From the NCBI RefSeq assembly GCF_000023925.1, contig NC_013169.1, positions 124,001 to 188,000 on the forward strand: DNA of 64,000 bases, written 5' to 3'. A program made the translations under genes and the position numbers. How positions within the stretch are numbered: the stretch's first letter is position 1; every line of letters begins with the position of its first letter. This document shows, one piece after another, positions 24,864 through 34,060 of this stretch. The notes beneath the pieces are model-generated. The model was given only the letters and a program-made list of their open reading frames with translations. It searched no databases and had not been told where the DNA came from. Source of the stretch: Kytococcus sedentarius DSM 20547 (GTDB taxonomy: Bacteria; Actinomycetota; Actinomycetes; Actinomycetales; Dermatophilaceae).

Positions 24864-26205
24864 CCAGGTAGGTGGCCCAGTTCATCTTCAGCACCGTGCC
24901 GTCCTCGCGCCGGGTGATGCGGAGCATCTCGCCGCGCTCCCGCCCGGAGACGGTGCGGTACAGGTCGGCCTCCACCCGCTCGAACACCGCGGGCGGTGCC
25001 TCCTTGGGCGCCCCGGCCATCCGCGCCTCGAGCGCTCCCTGCCGCACGCTGAACACCACGTGGCTGCCCTCGGTGTACCAGTGGCCCAGCACCCCGGTGA
25101 GCTCCTCGGGCACCGACTCGCCCGGGGTCCACGGCTCCCCGGCGGCCGGTTCGGCGGACTCCAGCGCCTCGCCCAGGTCGATCGCCAGGGCTGCCGGGTC
25201 CGGCGAGTTCGAGTTGTTCATGAACACCAGCCCGCCGGTGCCGGACTCACGGTGGGTGAACACCCCCGTGATGTGGCCCGGCATGCCGCCGGTGTGGCCC
25301 ACCCAGATGCGCTTGTCGCGGCGCATGAGGAAGAAGCCGAGCCCCATCGTGGCGCTCCACCCGCGCGGGTCGATGACGGTCTGCGGCTGCGTCATCTCCT
25401 CGAGCGTGTCCGGGGCGAGCACCGCCTCGTCGGGGTCGGCGACGAAGCCCGACCAGCGCGCCATGTCCGATGGGGTGGACGCCAGGCCGCCGCAGGGGGC
25501 GGTGCCCCGGAATTCGGGCACCGGCTCGACCAGCGGCACGTCGCTGAAGGGCGGCACGAAGTAGCCCTGCACCTGCGCGCCGGAGAAGCCCACCGTGGTG
25601 CGGCGCAGCTCCAGCGGGTCCAGCAGCCGCGCCTGCAGGGACTCCGCCCAGCTGCGGCCGTCGAGGTGGGCCACCACCTCACCCAGCAGGCAGTACATGA
25701 GGTTCGAGTAGTGCCAGCGGGTGTGCGAGGGCCCCACGCGCTCGGCCTGCGCGTACTCCTGGACCAGCCGCTCCGCATCGGGGAAGGCCAGGGTCTCCCA
25801 CACGTCACCGTGGGGTTCGCGCTGCATGCCCGAGACGTGTGCGAGGGCCGAGCGGATGGTGGCCGCGTGTGCGGGCGAGGGGGTGCCGCCGGGCAGGTGG
25901 TCGCCCAGGTGGTCGTCCAGGGAGAGTCTCCCCTCGTCGCGGGCCTGCATGATCATCACGGCCGTGAAGGTCTTGGTGTTGGAGGCCACCAGGTACTGGT
26001 CGTCGGCGGTGGCGGCACGGTCGCGTCCCTCACCGCCACCGGTGGTGCCGATGCCCTCGCTCCACACCAGCTCGCCGCCCCGCTGCACGCCCGCGAACAG
26101 GGCGGGCACGCGCCCGGTGGACTGCCCCTCCAGGGCGATGCGGTGCAGCTCGCGGGTGGTGCTCCGGCGGAGGCCGTCCTGGGTTTGGGGTGCGTCGTGG
26201 CTCAT
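24823..26205 (-). CDS. Serine hydrolase, beta-lactamase/penicillin-binding-like
   Basis: A 460-residue class C-type hydrolase. SNTKTF is the S-x-x-K nucleophile motif (about residue 75), YSNLMY is the Y-x-N motif, and GHTGGMPG is the third (H/K-T-G) motif. A second beta-rich lipocalin-like domain follows (VLGHWYTEGSHVVFSVRQGA). No signal peptide is visible, so it probably acts in the cytosol as an esterase or peptidase. It is convergent with PAP2. Confidence 0.88.
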   Translation of the reverse strand: MSHDAPQTQDGLRRSTTRELHRIALEGQSTGRVPALFAGVQRGGELVWSEGIGTTGGGEGRDRAATADDQYLVASNTKTFTAVMIMQARDEGRLSLDDHLGDHLPGGTPSPAHAATIRSALAHVSGMQREPHGDVWETLAFPDAERLVQEYAQAERVGPSHTRWHYSNLMYCLLGEVVAHLDGRSWAESLQARLLDPLELRRTTVGFSGAQVQGYFVPPFSDVPLVEPVPEFRGTAPCGGLASTPSDMARWSGFVADPDEAVLAPDTLEEMTQPQTVIDPRGWSATMGLGFFLMRRDKRIWVGHTGGMPGHITGVFTHRESGTGGLVFMNNSNSPDPAALAIDLGEALESAEPAAGEPWTPGESVPEELTGVLGHWYTEGSHVVFSVRQGALEARMAGAPKEAPPAVFERVEADLYRTVSGRERGEMLRITRREDGTVLKMNWATYLVTREPLAFGQNPQ

Positions 26206-26337
26206 GGGCGCACCGTATCCCCCGAGGGTGACCTTGGCCACAGCGCGGGAACAAGCCCCGTGGGTGAGCGGTTGACGCCTGCGAGACCGCGCCGTCCTGC
26301 AAGGGGACGGCGGCCCCGTACCCCTGAGGAGGCACCC

Positions 26338-26799
26338 GTGGCCACCGTTGAACTGACCGCTGAGAACTTCGAGCAGACCATCAAGGACAACCCCATGGTG
26401 GTCGTGGACTTCTGGGCCACGTGGTGCGGTCCGTGCACGCAGTTCGCCCCCGTCTACGACGCCGCCTCCGAGAAGCACCAGGACATCGTCTTCGGCAAGG
26501 TCGACATCGACGCCCAGCCGCAGCTGGCCGGTGCGCTGGGCATCCAGTCGGTGCCCACCACCATGGCTTTCCGCGAGCAGATCGGCGTGTTCGCCCAGCC
26601 GGGCGCCATGCCCGCCACCGCCCTGGACGAGGTCCTCGAGGCCGTCAAGGGCCTGGACATGGACGAGGTCCGCGCGCAGGTGGAGGCTGAGCAGGCCGCC
26701 GCGCAGCAGCAGGCCCCCCAGGCCCAGCAGTCCACCACCCCGGCCGATGCGGGCACCCGCTCCGCCGGTGGTGCCGACCCGGCGAACCCCTTCACCTGA
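26338..26799 (+). CDS. Thioredoxin-domain protein
   Basis: A 153-residue thioredoxin. VVVDFWATWCGPCTQFAPVY carries the redox pair W-C-G-P-C, and GALGIQSVPTTMAF the cis-proline. The C-terminus is extended by a Gln/Ala-rich helix (EEQ-type, VRAQVEAEQAAAQQQAPQAQ) and a disordered tail, more than in classical 108-residue Trx. GTG 26338 has GAGGAGG just upstream. It reduces cytosolic disulfides. Confidence 0.9.
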   Translation: MATVELTAENFEQTIKDNPMVVVDFWATWCGPCTQFAPVYDAASEKHQDIVFGKVDIDAQPQLAGALGIQSVPTTMAFREQIGVFAQPGAMPATALDEVLEAVKGLDMDEVRAQVEAEQAAAQQQAPQAQQSTTPADAGTRSAGGADPANPFT

Positions 26800-27029
26800 G
26801 GCTCCCTCGCCCTCTCGTGGGCCATCACCCGATCCCGGGTGGTGGCCCACGGTGCGTCGTGGCTCGCGCGAGGGCCGCGCGCTGGGGACGCGTCACAGCA
26901 TCGGGTCGGGTGCCGTCTCGTGCTGCGGACGAGTCAGCGCATCGGGCCGGGCGCCGTGAGGGAGATGGGGTGACCCACGTATCGCCGGCGGGTGGTGCGT
27001 CGGTGCCCCGGGCGGCCTACGCTGGCCGG

Positions 27030-28556
27030 GTGTTGACCCGAGCCGACGTCGCGACCGCCCTGCGCCTCCCCGAGGCCGCCGTTCCCGAGGCCTTCGCCGG
27101 GTCACCCGGCATTGCCGCGGTCACGCACGACTCCCGCGCGGTGGAGCCGGGCGCCGCCTTCGTGGCCGTCTCCGGCTTCAAGAGCGACGGGCTGCGCTTC
27201 GCCGCCTCGGCGCTCGCCGGGGGTGCGTCCCTGGTGGTGGCCGAGCGGGAGTGGCCCACCGCCGCCGACCGCGAGGCCGACCCGCAGATCGGCGAGATCG
27301 AGGGCGCCGGGCCGCTGCCCGTGGTGGTGGTGCCGAACGCGCGGGAGGCCCTGGGGTTGCTCGCGGCCGCCGTCAACGGCAACCCCAGTCGCTCGATGCG
27401 GGTGCACGGCATCACCGGCACCAACGGCAAGACCACCACCAGCTACGTCCTGTACAACCTCCTCGCCGGCATCCTGGGCAAGGACAAGGTGGGCCTGTCC
27501 ACGACGGTGGAGGTCATCATCGACGGGGTGGGGCGCCCCGCCATGCGGACCACGCCCGAGGCCCCGCTGGTGCAGGAGAACCTGCGCCGCATGGTGGGGG
27601 CCGGGGCGAGTGATGCGGTGCTGGAGACCTCCAGCCACGGCCTGGAGTTGCACCGCGTGACCGGGGTGGAGTACGCCTCGGCGATCTTCACCAACCTCAC
27701 CCGGGACCACCTGGACATCCACGGCGACATGGAGACCTACTTCCAGGTCAAGCGGCAGCTGTTCGAGCGCACCGAGGGCCCCCGGCTGGCCAACGTGGAC
27801 GACGACTACGGCCGCCGGCTGGCCCGCGAGTTCCCGGGCTCGCTGACCTTCGGCTACTCGCCGGAGGCCGACTACCAGATCGTCGATCCCACCGACCTCA
27901 CGTTGGAGGGCATGCAGTTCACGCTGCGCACCCCGGGGCACGGGGAGCTGCGGCTGGAGCCGCCGCTGGTGGGCGACTACAACGCGTTGAACGTGGCCGG
28001 CGCGGTGGCGGTGGCGCTGGAGTCGGGGCACGACCCGCTCGCCGTCGTCGATGCGGTGAAGGGCCTCGGTCAGGTGCCGGGTCGCTTCCAGCGGATTGCC
28101 GAGGCCGCGGACCACGGGTTCATGGCCGTGGTCGACTACGCGCACACCGAGGTCGGCCTGGAGATGGTGCTCACGGTGGCGCGCAAGATCGCCGACATGG
28201 CCGGTGGGCGGTTGATCTGCGTCTACGGCGCCGCCGGGGAGCGCGATGCCGCGAAGCGGCCGTTGATGGGGGAGGTCGTCTCCCGCATCGCGGACGTCGG
28301 CATCATCACCACGGACGACCCCTACGGGGAGGACCCGGTGACCATCGCCGACGAGGTGATGGCCGGCGCGGACCCGGCGGACACCCACATCGTGGTCGAC
28401 CGGCGCGAGGCGTTGCTCGAGGCGGTGGCGATGGCGCGGGAGAACGACCTGCTGATCGCCTGCGGCAAGGGCGACGAGCCGTTCCAGCACCTGCCCGAGG
28501 GCGACGTGGACCACCACGACCCCACCAGCATCCGCGAGGGCCTCTCCCTGCGCTGA
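27030..28556 (+). CDS. UDP-MurNAc-tripeptide synthetase-like ligase (MurE family)
   Basis: A 508-residue Mur ligase. The three domains are visible: uridine-nucleotide domain (HDSRAVEPGAAFVAVSGFKS), ATP domain with GITGTNGKTTTSYVLYNLLA and the carbamylated Lys in YFQVKRQLF, and C-terminal domain DYAHTEVGLEMVL. The side-chain-selecting motif, usually DNPR (meso-DAP) or DNPAN (Lys), is DDPYGED here, so specificity is unclear. It stands outside a cell-division cluster. The start is GTG 27030, six bases after TACGCT (leaderless); GTG 26970 with a GGGAG is an alternative. Confidence 0.85.
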   Translation: MLTRADVATALRLPEAAVPEAFAGSPGIAAVTHDSRAVEPGAAFVAVSGFKSDGLRFAASALAGGASLVVAEREWPTAADREADPQIGEIEGAGPLPVVVVPNAREALGLLAAAVNGNPSRSMRVHGITGTNGKTTTSYVLYNLLAGILGKDKVGLSTTVEVIIDGVGRPAMRTTPEAPLVQENLRRMVGAGASDAVLETSSHGLELHRVTGVEYASAIFTNLTRDHLDIHGDMETYFQVKRQLFERTEGPRLANVDDDYGRRLAREFPGSLTFGYSPEADYQIVDPTDLTLEGMQFTLRTPGHGELRLEPPLVGDYNALNVAGAVAVALESGHDPLAVVDAVKGLGQVPGRFQRIAEAADHGFMAVVDYAHTEVGLEMVLTVARKIADMAGGRLICVYGAAGERDAAKRPLMGEVVSRIADVGIITTDDPYGEDPVTIADEVMAGADPADTHIVVDRREALLEAVAMARENDLLIACGKGDEPFQHLPEGDVDHHDPTSIREGLSLR

Positions 28557-28640
28557 GGCTGGTCGCGGCACAGGTCCCGGAGACGATGCCGGCACGGGGC
28601 CGGACGAGACCTGGGGCCCCAGGCCCGGGTGAGGGGTCTG

Positions 28641-29720
28641 TCAGTCCTCCTGGTCGAGGCGCTCGCCGGCCAGCACGGCCTTCACGTCGTCTGCCGGCAC
28701 CTCGGCGATGCTGGGGTGGCGCCAGGCGGCGTCGTTGGTCCGGTCGATGAGCACGGCGCGCACGCCCTCGGCGAAGTCCCCGCTGAGGATCATGCCGGTG
28801 GCCCGCTCCAGGTCCTGCTCCAGCACCCCCGCGAGGGTGTCCCCCGCGGCAGCGCGCAGCCCGGCGAGCGTCACGTTCACCGAGAGCGGTGAGCGCGACT
28901 CCAGCAGCTCGGCGGCCTTCTGGGCACCCTCGGCGTCGTGGCCGCGCAGGCGCTCCAGGATGGCGCCGGCGGCCTCGCCCTCGTAGCACTCGGCGGTCCA
29001 TGCGGCCTGGCTCAGCAGCGGGGCCTCCGGCTCACCGCCGGCCTCCCGCGCGGCAGCCACCAGGTCGTCCGCGGACTCACCGCCGGCCAACCGGTCCACC
29101 ACGGCCTCGGGGTCCAGGAACTCGGCGGGGGCCACCGCATCGGCCAGGCCGAGCACCACCGCATCGGCCCCGGAGAAACGGTCGCCGGTCAGGGCCACGT
29201 GCGTGCCCAGCTCGAAGGGGGCGCGGGCCAACAGGTACAGCGCACCCACGTCGGGGAACAGGCCGATCCCGGTCTCGGGCATGGCCACCTTCGCGTCCGC
29301 GGCCACCAACCGGTGCGATCCGTGGGCGCTGATGCCGATGCCGCCCCCCATCACCGCGCCGTGCATGAGCGGCACGTAGGGGATCGGGTAGTCGGCGATC
29401 AGCTGATTGAGCTCGTACTCGGTGCGCCAGAAGTCGCGGGCGGGGCCCACCTCGCCGGAGGTCGCGGCCTCGCGCAGCACCTTGATGTCGCCGCCGGCGC
29501 ACAAGCCCTTCTCCCCCTCGCCGGAGACCACCACGGCCCGCGGGCGCTGCTCACCCTCGGCGGCGTCCCACTCGCGCAGCTGACCCAGCATGGCAGCGCA
29601 CATGTCGTGCGTCAGGGCGTTGAGCGCCTTCGGGCGGTTCAGGTGGATGCGGGCGATGCCGTCACGCACCCCGACCAGCACGTCATCGGTCTCGGGGGTG
29701 GGGGTGAGGTCGGTAGCCAT
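28641..29720 (-). CDS. Enoyl-CoA hydratase / 3-hydroxyisobutyryl-CoA hydrolase
   Basis: A 359-residue crotonase. RIHLNRPKALNALTHDMCAA is the first signature, GLCAGGDIKVLREAATSGEV the oxyanion hole, and MGGGIGISAHGSHRLVAADA with MPETGIGLFPDVGALYLLA carries the catalytic Glu-Thr-x-x-Gly. The length and the PETxIGLFPDVG pattern fit HIBYL-CoA hydrolase (valine breakdown) better than a 260-residue hydratase. AGGAGG precedes ATG 29720. Confidence 0.87.
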   Translation of the reverse strand: MATDLTPTPETDDVLVGVRDGIARIHLNRPKALNALTHDMCAAMLGQLREWDAAEGEQRPRAVVVSGEGEKGLCAGGDIKVLREAATSGEVGPARDFWRTEYELNQLIADYPIPYVPLMHGAVMGGGIGISAHGSHRLVAADAKVAMPETGIGLFPDVGALYLLARAPFELGTHVALTGDRFSGADAVVLGLADAVAPAEFLDPEAVVDRLAGGESADDLVAAAREAGGEPEAPLLSQAAWTAECYEGEAAGAILERLRGHDAEGAQKAAELLESRSPLSVNVTLAGLRAAAGDTLAGVLEQDLERATGMILSGDFAEGVRAVLIDRTNDAAWRHPSIAEVPADDVKAVLAGERLDQED

Positions 29721-29997
29721 GGTTCCTCCTGGGGTCGGTGTCGGTCTGTGTCGGCCGGCTGGCTGTCTGCGGTGTGGCGTCGACGGGGCGCGTCGGTCCG
29801 TGCGGGTTGTCCGGCCCCGGTCCGGCGCGGTCGTGTGCCGCCGGGCGGTGTGCTGCCGCCAGCGTTCCACATGGCGTGCGACCGCGGCCGCCCTGCCTGC
29901 CCGTTGGCCAGCGTTTCCCCATCGGTCGGGGGTTGTCGCATCCTGCGCCGACGGCGCGGACGGCGCGCCCACCGGGGCCGTCCCGTCGGCGCAGGGG
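29721..29997. other. Intergenic region without a convincing gene
   Basis: GC-rich sequence with open shadow frames only; no recognisable protein, RNA or repeat. The hydratase promoter should lie in its first part. Confidence 0.4.
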
Positions 29998-30180
29998 ATG
30001 TTCTTCCGGCTCACCGGGCCGGGGTTGGAGGACGACGGCGGGTTGAAGCCCGACCAGCACCTCGACGTCATCGGGGACGACGCGTGGATCGTCACCGAGG
30101 GGGAGGAGCAGTCCCGCCAGGTGGCGTGCCCTGCCTTGGGTGCTGCGCTGGAGGACCCGTTCGAGGGCCACACGGAGTGA
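29998..30180 (+). CDS. Small acidic hypothetical ORF, 60 aa
   Basis: An ATG-initiated frame (MFFRLTGPGLEDDGGLKPDQ, then LDVIGDDAWIVTEGEEQSRQ). The acidic, non-repetitive composition and a GCAGGGG before the ATG make it possible as a small cytosolic protein, but no family is recognised and the FMN riboswitch promoter starts about 85 bases after its stop. Confidence 0.3.
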   Translation: MFFRLTGPGLEDDGGLKPDQHLDVIGDDAWIVTEGEEQSRQVACPALGAALEDPFEGHTE

Positions 30181-30264
30181 TGGGCGGGCCGGCGTGATGG
30201 GACGTGGTGGTGCTGTGGGCCCCGCGCGCAGTGGCCGGGATGGGCCCCCGCCCGACCCCGGGCG

Positions 30265-30270
30265 TAGACT
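30265..30270 (+). promoter_or_regulatory. Likely -10 box of the riboflavin operon
   Basis: TAGACT lies a few bases before the FMN riboswitch. The position fits a start of transcription just ahead of the aptamer; no clear -35 is seen. Confidence 0.5.
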
Positions 30271-30277
30271 GCTGCTC

Positions 30278-30403
30278 ACGTGTTCCGGGGTCGGTGCAAG
30301 TCCGAACCGGCGGTGAGAGTCCGCGACCCGTCCGCATCCAGCGGGCGGTTGACTCGGTGAAAATCCGAGACCGACGGTGAAAGTCCGGATGGAAGGCACA
30401 CGT
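30278..30403 (+). ncRNA. FMN riboswitch (RFN element)
   Basis: The conserved core is readable: GGGGTCGGTGCAAGTCC, ACCGGCGGTGAGAGTCCGCG, a variable arm CCGCATCCAGCGGGCGG, GACTCGGTGAAAATCCGAG, then ACCGACGGTGAAAGTCCGGA. The outer helix pairs CACGTG at 30278 with CACACGTG at its end. FMN binding would switch off the downstream rib genes, probably at initiation or by termination before ribD (30562). Confidence 0.95.
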
Positions 30404-30561
30404 GCGTCATCGCCCAGCGGTGACCTGTCGTCGTGGTGAGGAGCCGCGAAGCATCTCGTGTGAGACGGGGTGCTGTCGCCCCCTCGCGCCCGACCGTTCC
30501 CCCGGTGCACCCGGGCCGTCCGCCGGACGGTTCGCGCCGCCACCGCCGTGAGGAACGACCA

Positions 30562-31992
30562 GTGAGCTCCACCGGGAACCCCCCGACCCCGAGACGTGCC
30601 CCCGTTGTGGGTGCCGAGCTCGACGGTCCTCCCGTGGTCCCCCACGAGTCGCCGCAGCTGGTGGCCGCCATGCGCCGCGCCCTGGACCTGGCTGCCCGTG
30701 GGCCGGCCGTCGACCCGAACCCCCGCGTCGGCTGCGTGCTCCTCGACCGCGACGGCCGCACGCTCGGCGAGGGTTTCCACCAGGGCGCCGGTACGCCCCA
30801 CGCCGAGGTGGCTGCCCTGCTCGATGCGGGGTGCGGCCCGGCCGCGGGTCCCCGCCCTTCCGGGCCCGTCACCCATGCCGGCCCCCGCCCTTCCGGGCCC
30901 GTCACCCATGCCGGCCCCCGCCCTTCCGGGCCCGTCACCCATGCCGGCCCCCGCCCTTCCGGGCCCGTCACCCGTGCCGGGACGCCGCGCCTGCCGGCAG
31001 GCGCCACCGCGGTCGTCACCCTCGAGCCCTGCAACCACACCGGGCGCACCGGCCCGTGCGCCGAGGCCCTGCTCGATGCGGAGATCGCCCGCGTGGTCAT
31101 CGCCCAGTCGGACCCGACGCCCCTCGCCTCCGGCGGCGCCGAGCGATTGCGCACCGCGGGGGTCGAGGTGGTCACGGGCGTGCTGGAGAGCGAGGCGACC
31201 GCGCTGAACCGGTGGTTCACCGCATCGGCCCGGCTCGGGCGACCCGTGGTCACGCTCAAGCTGGCCAGCACCCTCGATGGTCGGGTGGCCGCTGCCGACG
31301 GCACCAGCCAGTGGATCACTGGTGGGCCCGCCCGACTCGACGTGCACCGCCAGCGAGCGACCGCCGGCGCCATCGTCGTGGGCACCGGCACCGCCCTGGC
31401 CGACGACCCGAAGCTCACCGTGCGCCTGCCCGCCGCCGAGCTCGCCGCCCCCGCCGTGGAGTCGGACCCAGCCCCGGAGGCGGGCCCTGCCCCAAGCGCG
31501 ACCCCGTCGACAGACGCAGCCCCCGCCCCGGACGCGACCACGGCGCCGACCCCGCGGCAGCCGCTGCGGGTGGTTGTCGGCACGCGTGAGCTCCCCGCAT
31601 CGGCTCGGGTGTTCGACGACGCGGCCGAGACGATCTCCCTGCGCACCCACGACCCTGCTGAGGTCCTGCGCGTCCTCTCCGACCGGGGCATCCACCACGT
31701 CTGGCTCGAGGGCGGTCCCACCCTGGCGGCTGCCTTCCTGCGCGCCGGGTTGGTCGACCGCCTCGTCCACTACCTGGCCCCCGCGCTGCTGGGTGCGGGG
31801 CCGTCGCTGATCGGTGACCTCGGCATCGGCTCCATCGACGGCATCGACCGGTGGCACCTCGAGGACGTCACCCACCTGGGCGACGACCTGCGCCTGACGC
31901 TCGTGCCCGCTGCAGGACTGACCCCCGGGATCCCGGCGACCCCGGCGACCCCCGGGATCCCGGCGACCCCCGCGACCCCCGAAGGAGCCTGA
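30562..31992 (+). CDS. ribD: Bifunctional riboflavin deaminase/reductase RibD
   Basis: A 476-residue enzyme catalysing deamination and reduction of the pyrimidine intermediate. The deaminase domain has MRRALDLAARGPAVDPNPRV, the zinc motif HAEVAALLDAG and PCNHTGRTGPCAEALLDAEI. Between the two zinc segments lies a Pro-rich insert of four 11-residue repeats (GPRPSGPVTHA). The reductase domain begins RPVVTLKLASTLDGRVAAAD and carries a second Pro/Ala linker before RVVVGTRELPASARVF. The C-terminus repeats TPGIPATPA. GTG 30562 follows GAGGAAC. Confidence 0.93.
   Translation: MSSTGNPPTPRRAPVVGAELDGPPVVPHESPQLVAAMRRALDLAARGPAVDPNPRVGCVLLDRDGRTLGEGFHQGAGTPHAEVAALLDAGCGPAAGPRPSGPVTHAGPRPSGPVTHAGPRPSGPVTHAGPRPSGPVTRAGTPRLPAGATAVVTLEPCNHTGRTGPCAEALLDAEIARVVIAQSDPTPLASGGAERLRTAGVEVVTGVLESEATALNRWFTASARLGRPVVTLKLASTLDGRVAAADGTSQWITGGPARLDVHRQRATAGAIVVGTGTALADDPKLTVRLPAAELAAPAVESDPAPEAGPAPSATPSTDAAPAPDATTAPTPRQPLRVVVGTRELPASARVFDDAAETISLRTHDPAEVLRVLSDRGIHHVWLEGGPTLAAAFLRAGLVDRLVHYLAPALLGAGPSLIGDLGIGSIDGIDRWHLEDVTHLGDDLRLTLVPAAGLTPGIPATPATPGIPATPATPEGA
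30850..30981 (+). repeat. In-frame minisatellite, 4 x 33 bp
   Basis: Four consecutive 33-base units, nearly identical, lie inside the RibD deaminase domain. The first begins CCCCGCCCTTCCGGGCCCGT. Each encodes eleven residues, so copy-number changes would keep the frame. Confidence 0.95.
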
Positions 31993-31993
31993 C

Positions 31994-32608
31994 GTGTTCA
32001 CCGGAATTATCGAGGAGCTCGGCCGCATCGAGGTCATCGACCCGGCGGGGGACGACGTTCGCCTGACCGTCCACGGCCCGCTGGTCACGAGCGATGCCTC
32101 CCGCGGCGACTCGATCGCCGTGAACGGCGTGTGCTTGACGGTCACGGACCTGGGCGAGGCGGGTGACTCCGCATCGCCTGCCAGGTTCACCGCCGACGTG
32201 ATGCCCGAGACGCTCACCCACAGCTCGCTCGGCGCCCTGACCCCCGGCAGCCCGGTCAACCTGGAGCGCGCCGTGCGGGTCGACGCCCGGCTGGGTGGCC
32301 ACATCGTCCAGGGGCACGTCGACGGTGTCGGCACGATCGCCGACCGGACCCCCGGCGACCGCTGGGAGGTCGTCCGCGTGAGCATCCCCGTCGCACTGGC
32401 CCGGTACGTCGTGGACAAGGGGTCGATCACCCTCGATGGCGTGTCCCTCACCGTGAGTGGCGTGGGCACCGACTGGCTCGAGGTGAGCCTCATCCCGGAG
32501 ACCCTTGCCCGGACCACGCTGGGCACGGCCGCGGTCGGCAGCCCGGTCAACGTGGAGGTGGACGTGCTGGCCAAGTACGTCGAGAAGCTGGTGGGAGGCA
32601 CCCGATGA
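31994..32608 (+). CDS. ribE: Riboflavin synthase alpha chain
   Basis: A 204-residue lumazine-to-riboflavin dismutase. It begins MFTGIIEELG, the family signature, and shows two similar barrels: GDSIAVNGVCLTVTDLG and KGSITLDGVSLTVSGVGTDW, each with the GHxVxGHVDGVG-type linker (GGHIVQGHVDGVGTIADRT). It starts one base after the ribD stop and overlaps ribBA by four bases (ATGA). Confidence 0.95.
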   Translation: MFTGIIEELGRIEVIDPAGDDVRLTVHGPLVTSDASRGDSIAVNGVCLTVTDLGEAGDSASPARFTADVMPETLTHSSLGALTPGSPVNLERAVRVDARLGGHIVQGHVDGVGTIADRTPGDRWEVVRVSIPVALARYVVDKGSITLDGVSLTVSGVGTDWLEVSLIPETLARTTLGTAAVGSPVNVEVDVLAKYVEKLVGGTR

Positions 32609-33960
32609 CGGGTCAGCCCACGAGCTCGGCGGCCCACCCCGGGCCGGCTGGCCAGCCCCCCTCGCCCGCCGACCTGACTCACCCGGTCGCCGACCCGGCT
32701 CACCTCACCCCGGAGCTCGCCGCTGCCCTGGAGGCCCTGCAGGCCGGCCGCCCGGTGTTGGTGCTCGACGACGAGGACCGCGAGAACGAGGGCGACGTGA
32801 TCCTGGCCGCGCAGACCCTGACCCCGGAGTGGCTGGCCTGGACCATCCGCCACACCTCCGGCTATGTGTGCGCACCCCTGACCGCCGAGCGGGCGGATGC
32901 CCTCGCGCTGCCGCTCATGGTGCGGGACAACGCAGACCCCTTCCGGACCGCGTACACGGTCACCGTCGACGCCGCGGCCGGCGTGACCACGGGCATCAGC
33001 GCCGCCGACCGCGCCCACACGTTGCGCACCCTGGCCGATGCGGACAGCGTCGCCACCGACCTCATCCGCCCCGGTCACATCGTGCCCCTGCGCGCCCGCG
33101 CCGGTGGGGTCCTCGAGCGCGCCGGGCACACCGAGGCCGCCGTGGACCTGTGTCGGCTGGCTGGGCTCGAGCCCGTGGGCGCCATCGCCGAGCTGGTGCA
33201 TGGCGACGGCTCGATGATGCGCGCGCCGGCCGTGCGCGAGCTCGCCGCCGAGCACGGCCTGCCCGTCCTCACCATCGAGGCCCTGGCCCGGTGGCGCTCG
33301 GTCCACGACCGGCTCGATGCGGTGGCCGTCGCCCAGCTGCCGACCGCCCACGGACCGTTCGTCGTGCACGCCGTGGCCGATCGCGTCACGGGCGTGGAGC
33401 ACCTCGCGCTCGTGGCACCCGGCGCCTCGGGTGGCCCCGCCGTGCCCGGTGCCCCGGGTGACCCAGCCGCTCCCGGCGCCCCGGCCCCGGTCCCCGTCCG
33501 ACTGCACAGCGAGTGCCTCACCGGTGACGCCCTGGGCTCCCAGCGTTGCGACTGTGGTGCCCAGCTCGACGCGGCGCTGGCCGATGCCCAGGCGCGCTCC
33601 GGCATCGTCCTCTACCTGCGCGGCCACGAGGGGCGGGGCGTCGGGCTGGCGGCGAAGATCGCGGCCTACGCCCGGCAGGACGCCGGTGCAGACACCGTCG
33701 ACGCCCAGCACGAGCTCGGCCTGCCCGTCGACTCCCGCGACTTCGCCGTGGCCGCCGCCATGTTGGCGCACCTGGGGGTCGACCGCATCGAGCTGACGAC
33801 GAACAACCCCGCCAAGGTCTCGGCCCTGCAGTCCCTCGGGGTGGAGGTGGCCGCGACGCGTCCCAGCATCGTGGGAGTCACCCCCCACAATCTCGGCTAC
33901 CTGCGCACCAAGCGGGACCGGATGGGGCACACCCTGCCCGGGGACCTGGGTGTGACGTGA
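32605..33960 (+). CDS. ribBA: Bifunctional DHBP synthase / GTP cyclohydrolase II
   Basis: A 451-residue fusion. Residues 35-235 are dihydroxybutanone-phosphate synthase ([20 protein letters not shown], then [40 protein letters not shown]). After a Pro/Ala/Gly linker ([19 protein letters not shown]) comes GTP cyclohydrolase [22 protein letters not shown] with the zinc cysteines, and [20 protein letters not shown]. The linker replaces the usual direct junction. It provides both precursors for riboflavin and starts at ATG 32605. Confidence 0.95.
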   Translation: MTGQPTSSAAHPGPAGQPPSPADLTHPVADPAHLTPELAAALEALQAGRPVLVLDDEDRENEGDVILAAQTLTPEWLAWTIRHTSGYVCAPLTAERADALALPLMVRDNADPFRTAYTVTVDAAAGVTTGISAADRAHTLRTLADADSVATDLIRPGHIVPLRARAGGVLERAGHTEAAVDLCRLAGLEPVGAIAELVHGDGSMMRAPAVRELAAEHGLPVLTIEALARWRSVHDRLDAVAVAQLPTAHGPFVVHAVADRVTGVEHLALVAPGASGGPAVPGAPGDPAAPGAPAPVPVRLHSECLTGDALGSQRCDCGAQLDAALADAQARSGIVLYLRGHEGRGVGLAAKIAAYARQDAGADTVDAQHELGLPVDSRDFAVAAAMLAHLGVDRIELTTNNPAKVSALQSLGVEVAATRPSIVGVTPHNLGYLRTKRDRMGHTLPGDLGVT

Positions 33961-34060
33961 CAGATCACACCCGCCGGGGCTTGAAGCCCGGCCCCGCACG
34001 CGCAACGGTGGAAACAGGACCACCCGACGCCCCCCACCGCACGACCCCGAAGGAGATCCC

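Noticed and set aside
24823-26205. A true secreted beta-lactamase
   Set aside because: There is no signal peptide, and the S-x-x-K/Y-x-N pattern also fits esterases; only a serine hydrolase is supported.
30850-30981. Possible CRISPR-like repeats
   Set aside because: The units are directly adjacent without spacers, are coding, and are 33 bases of one frame; this is a minisatellite.
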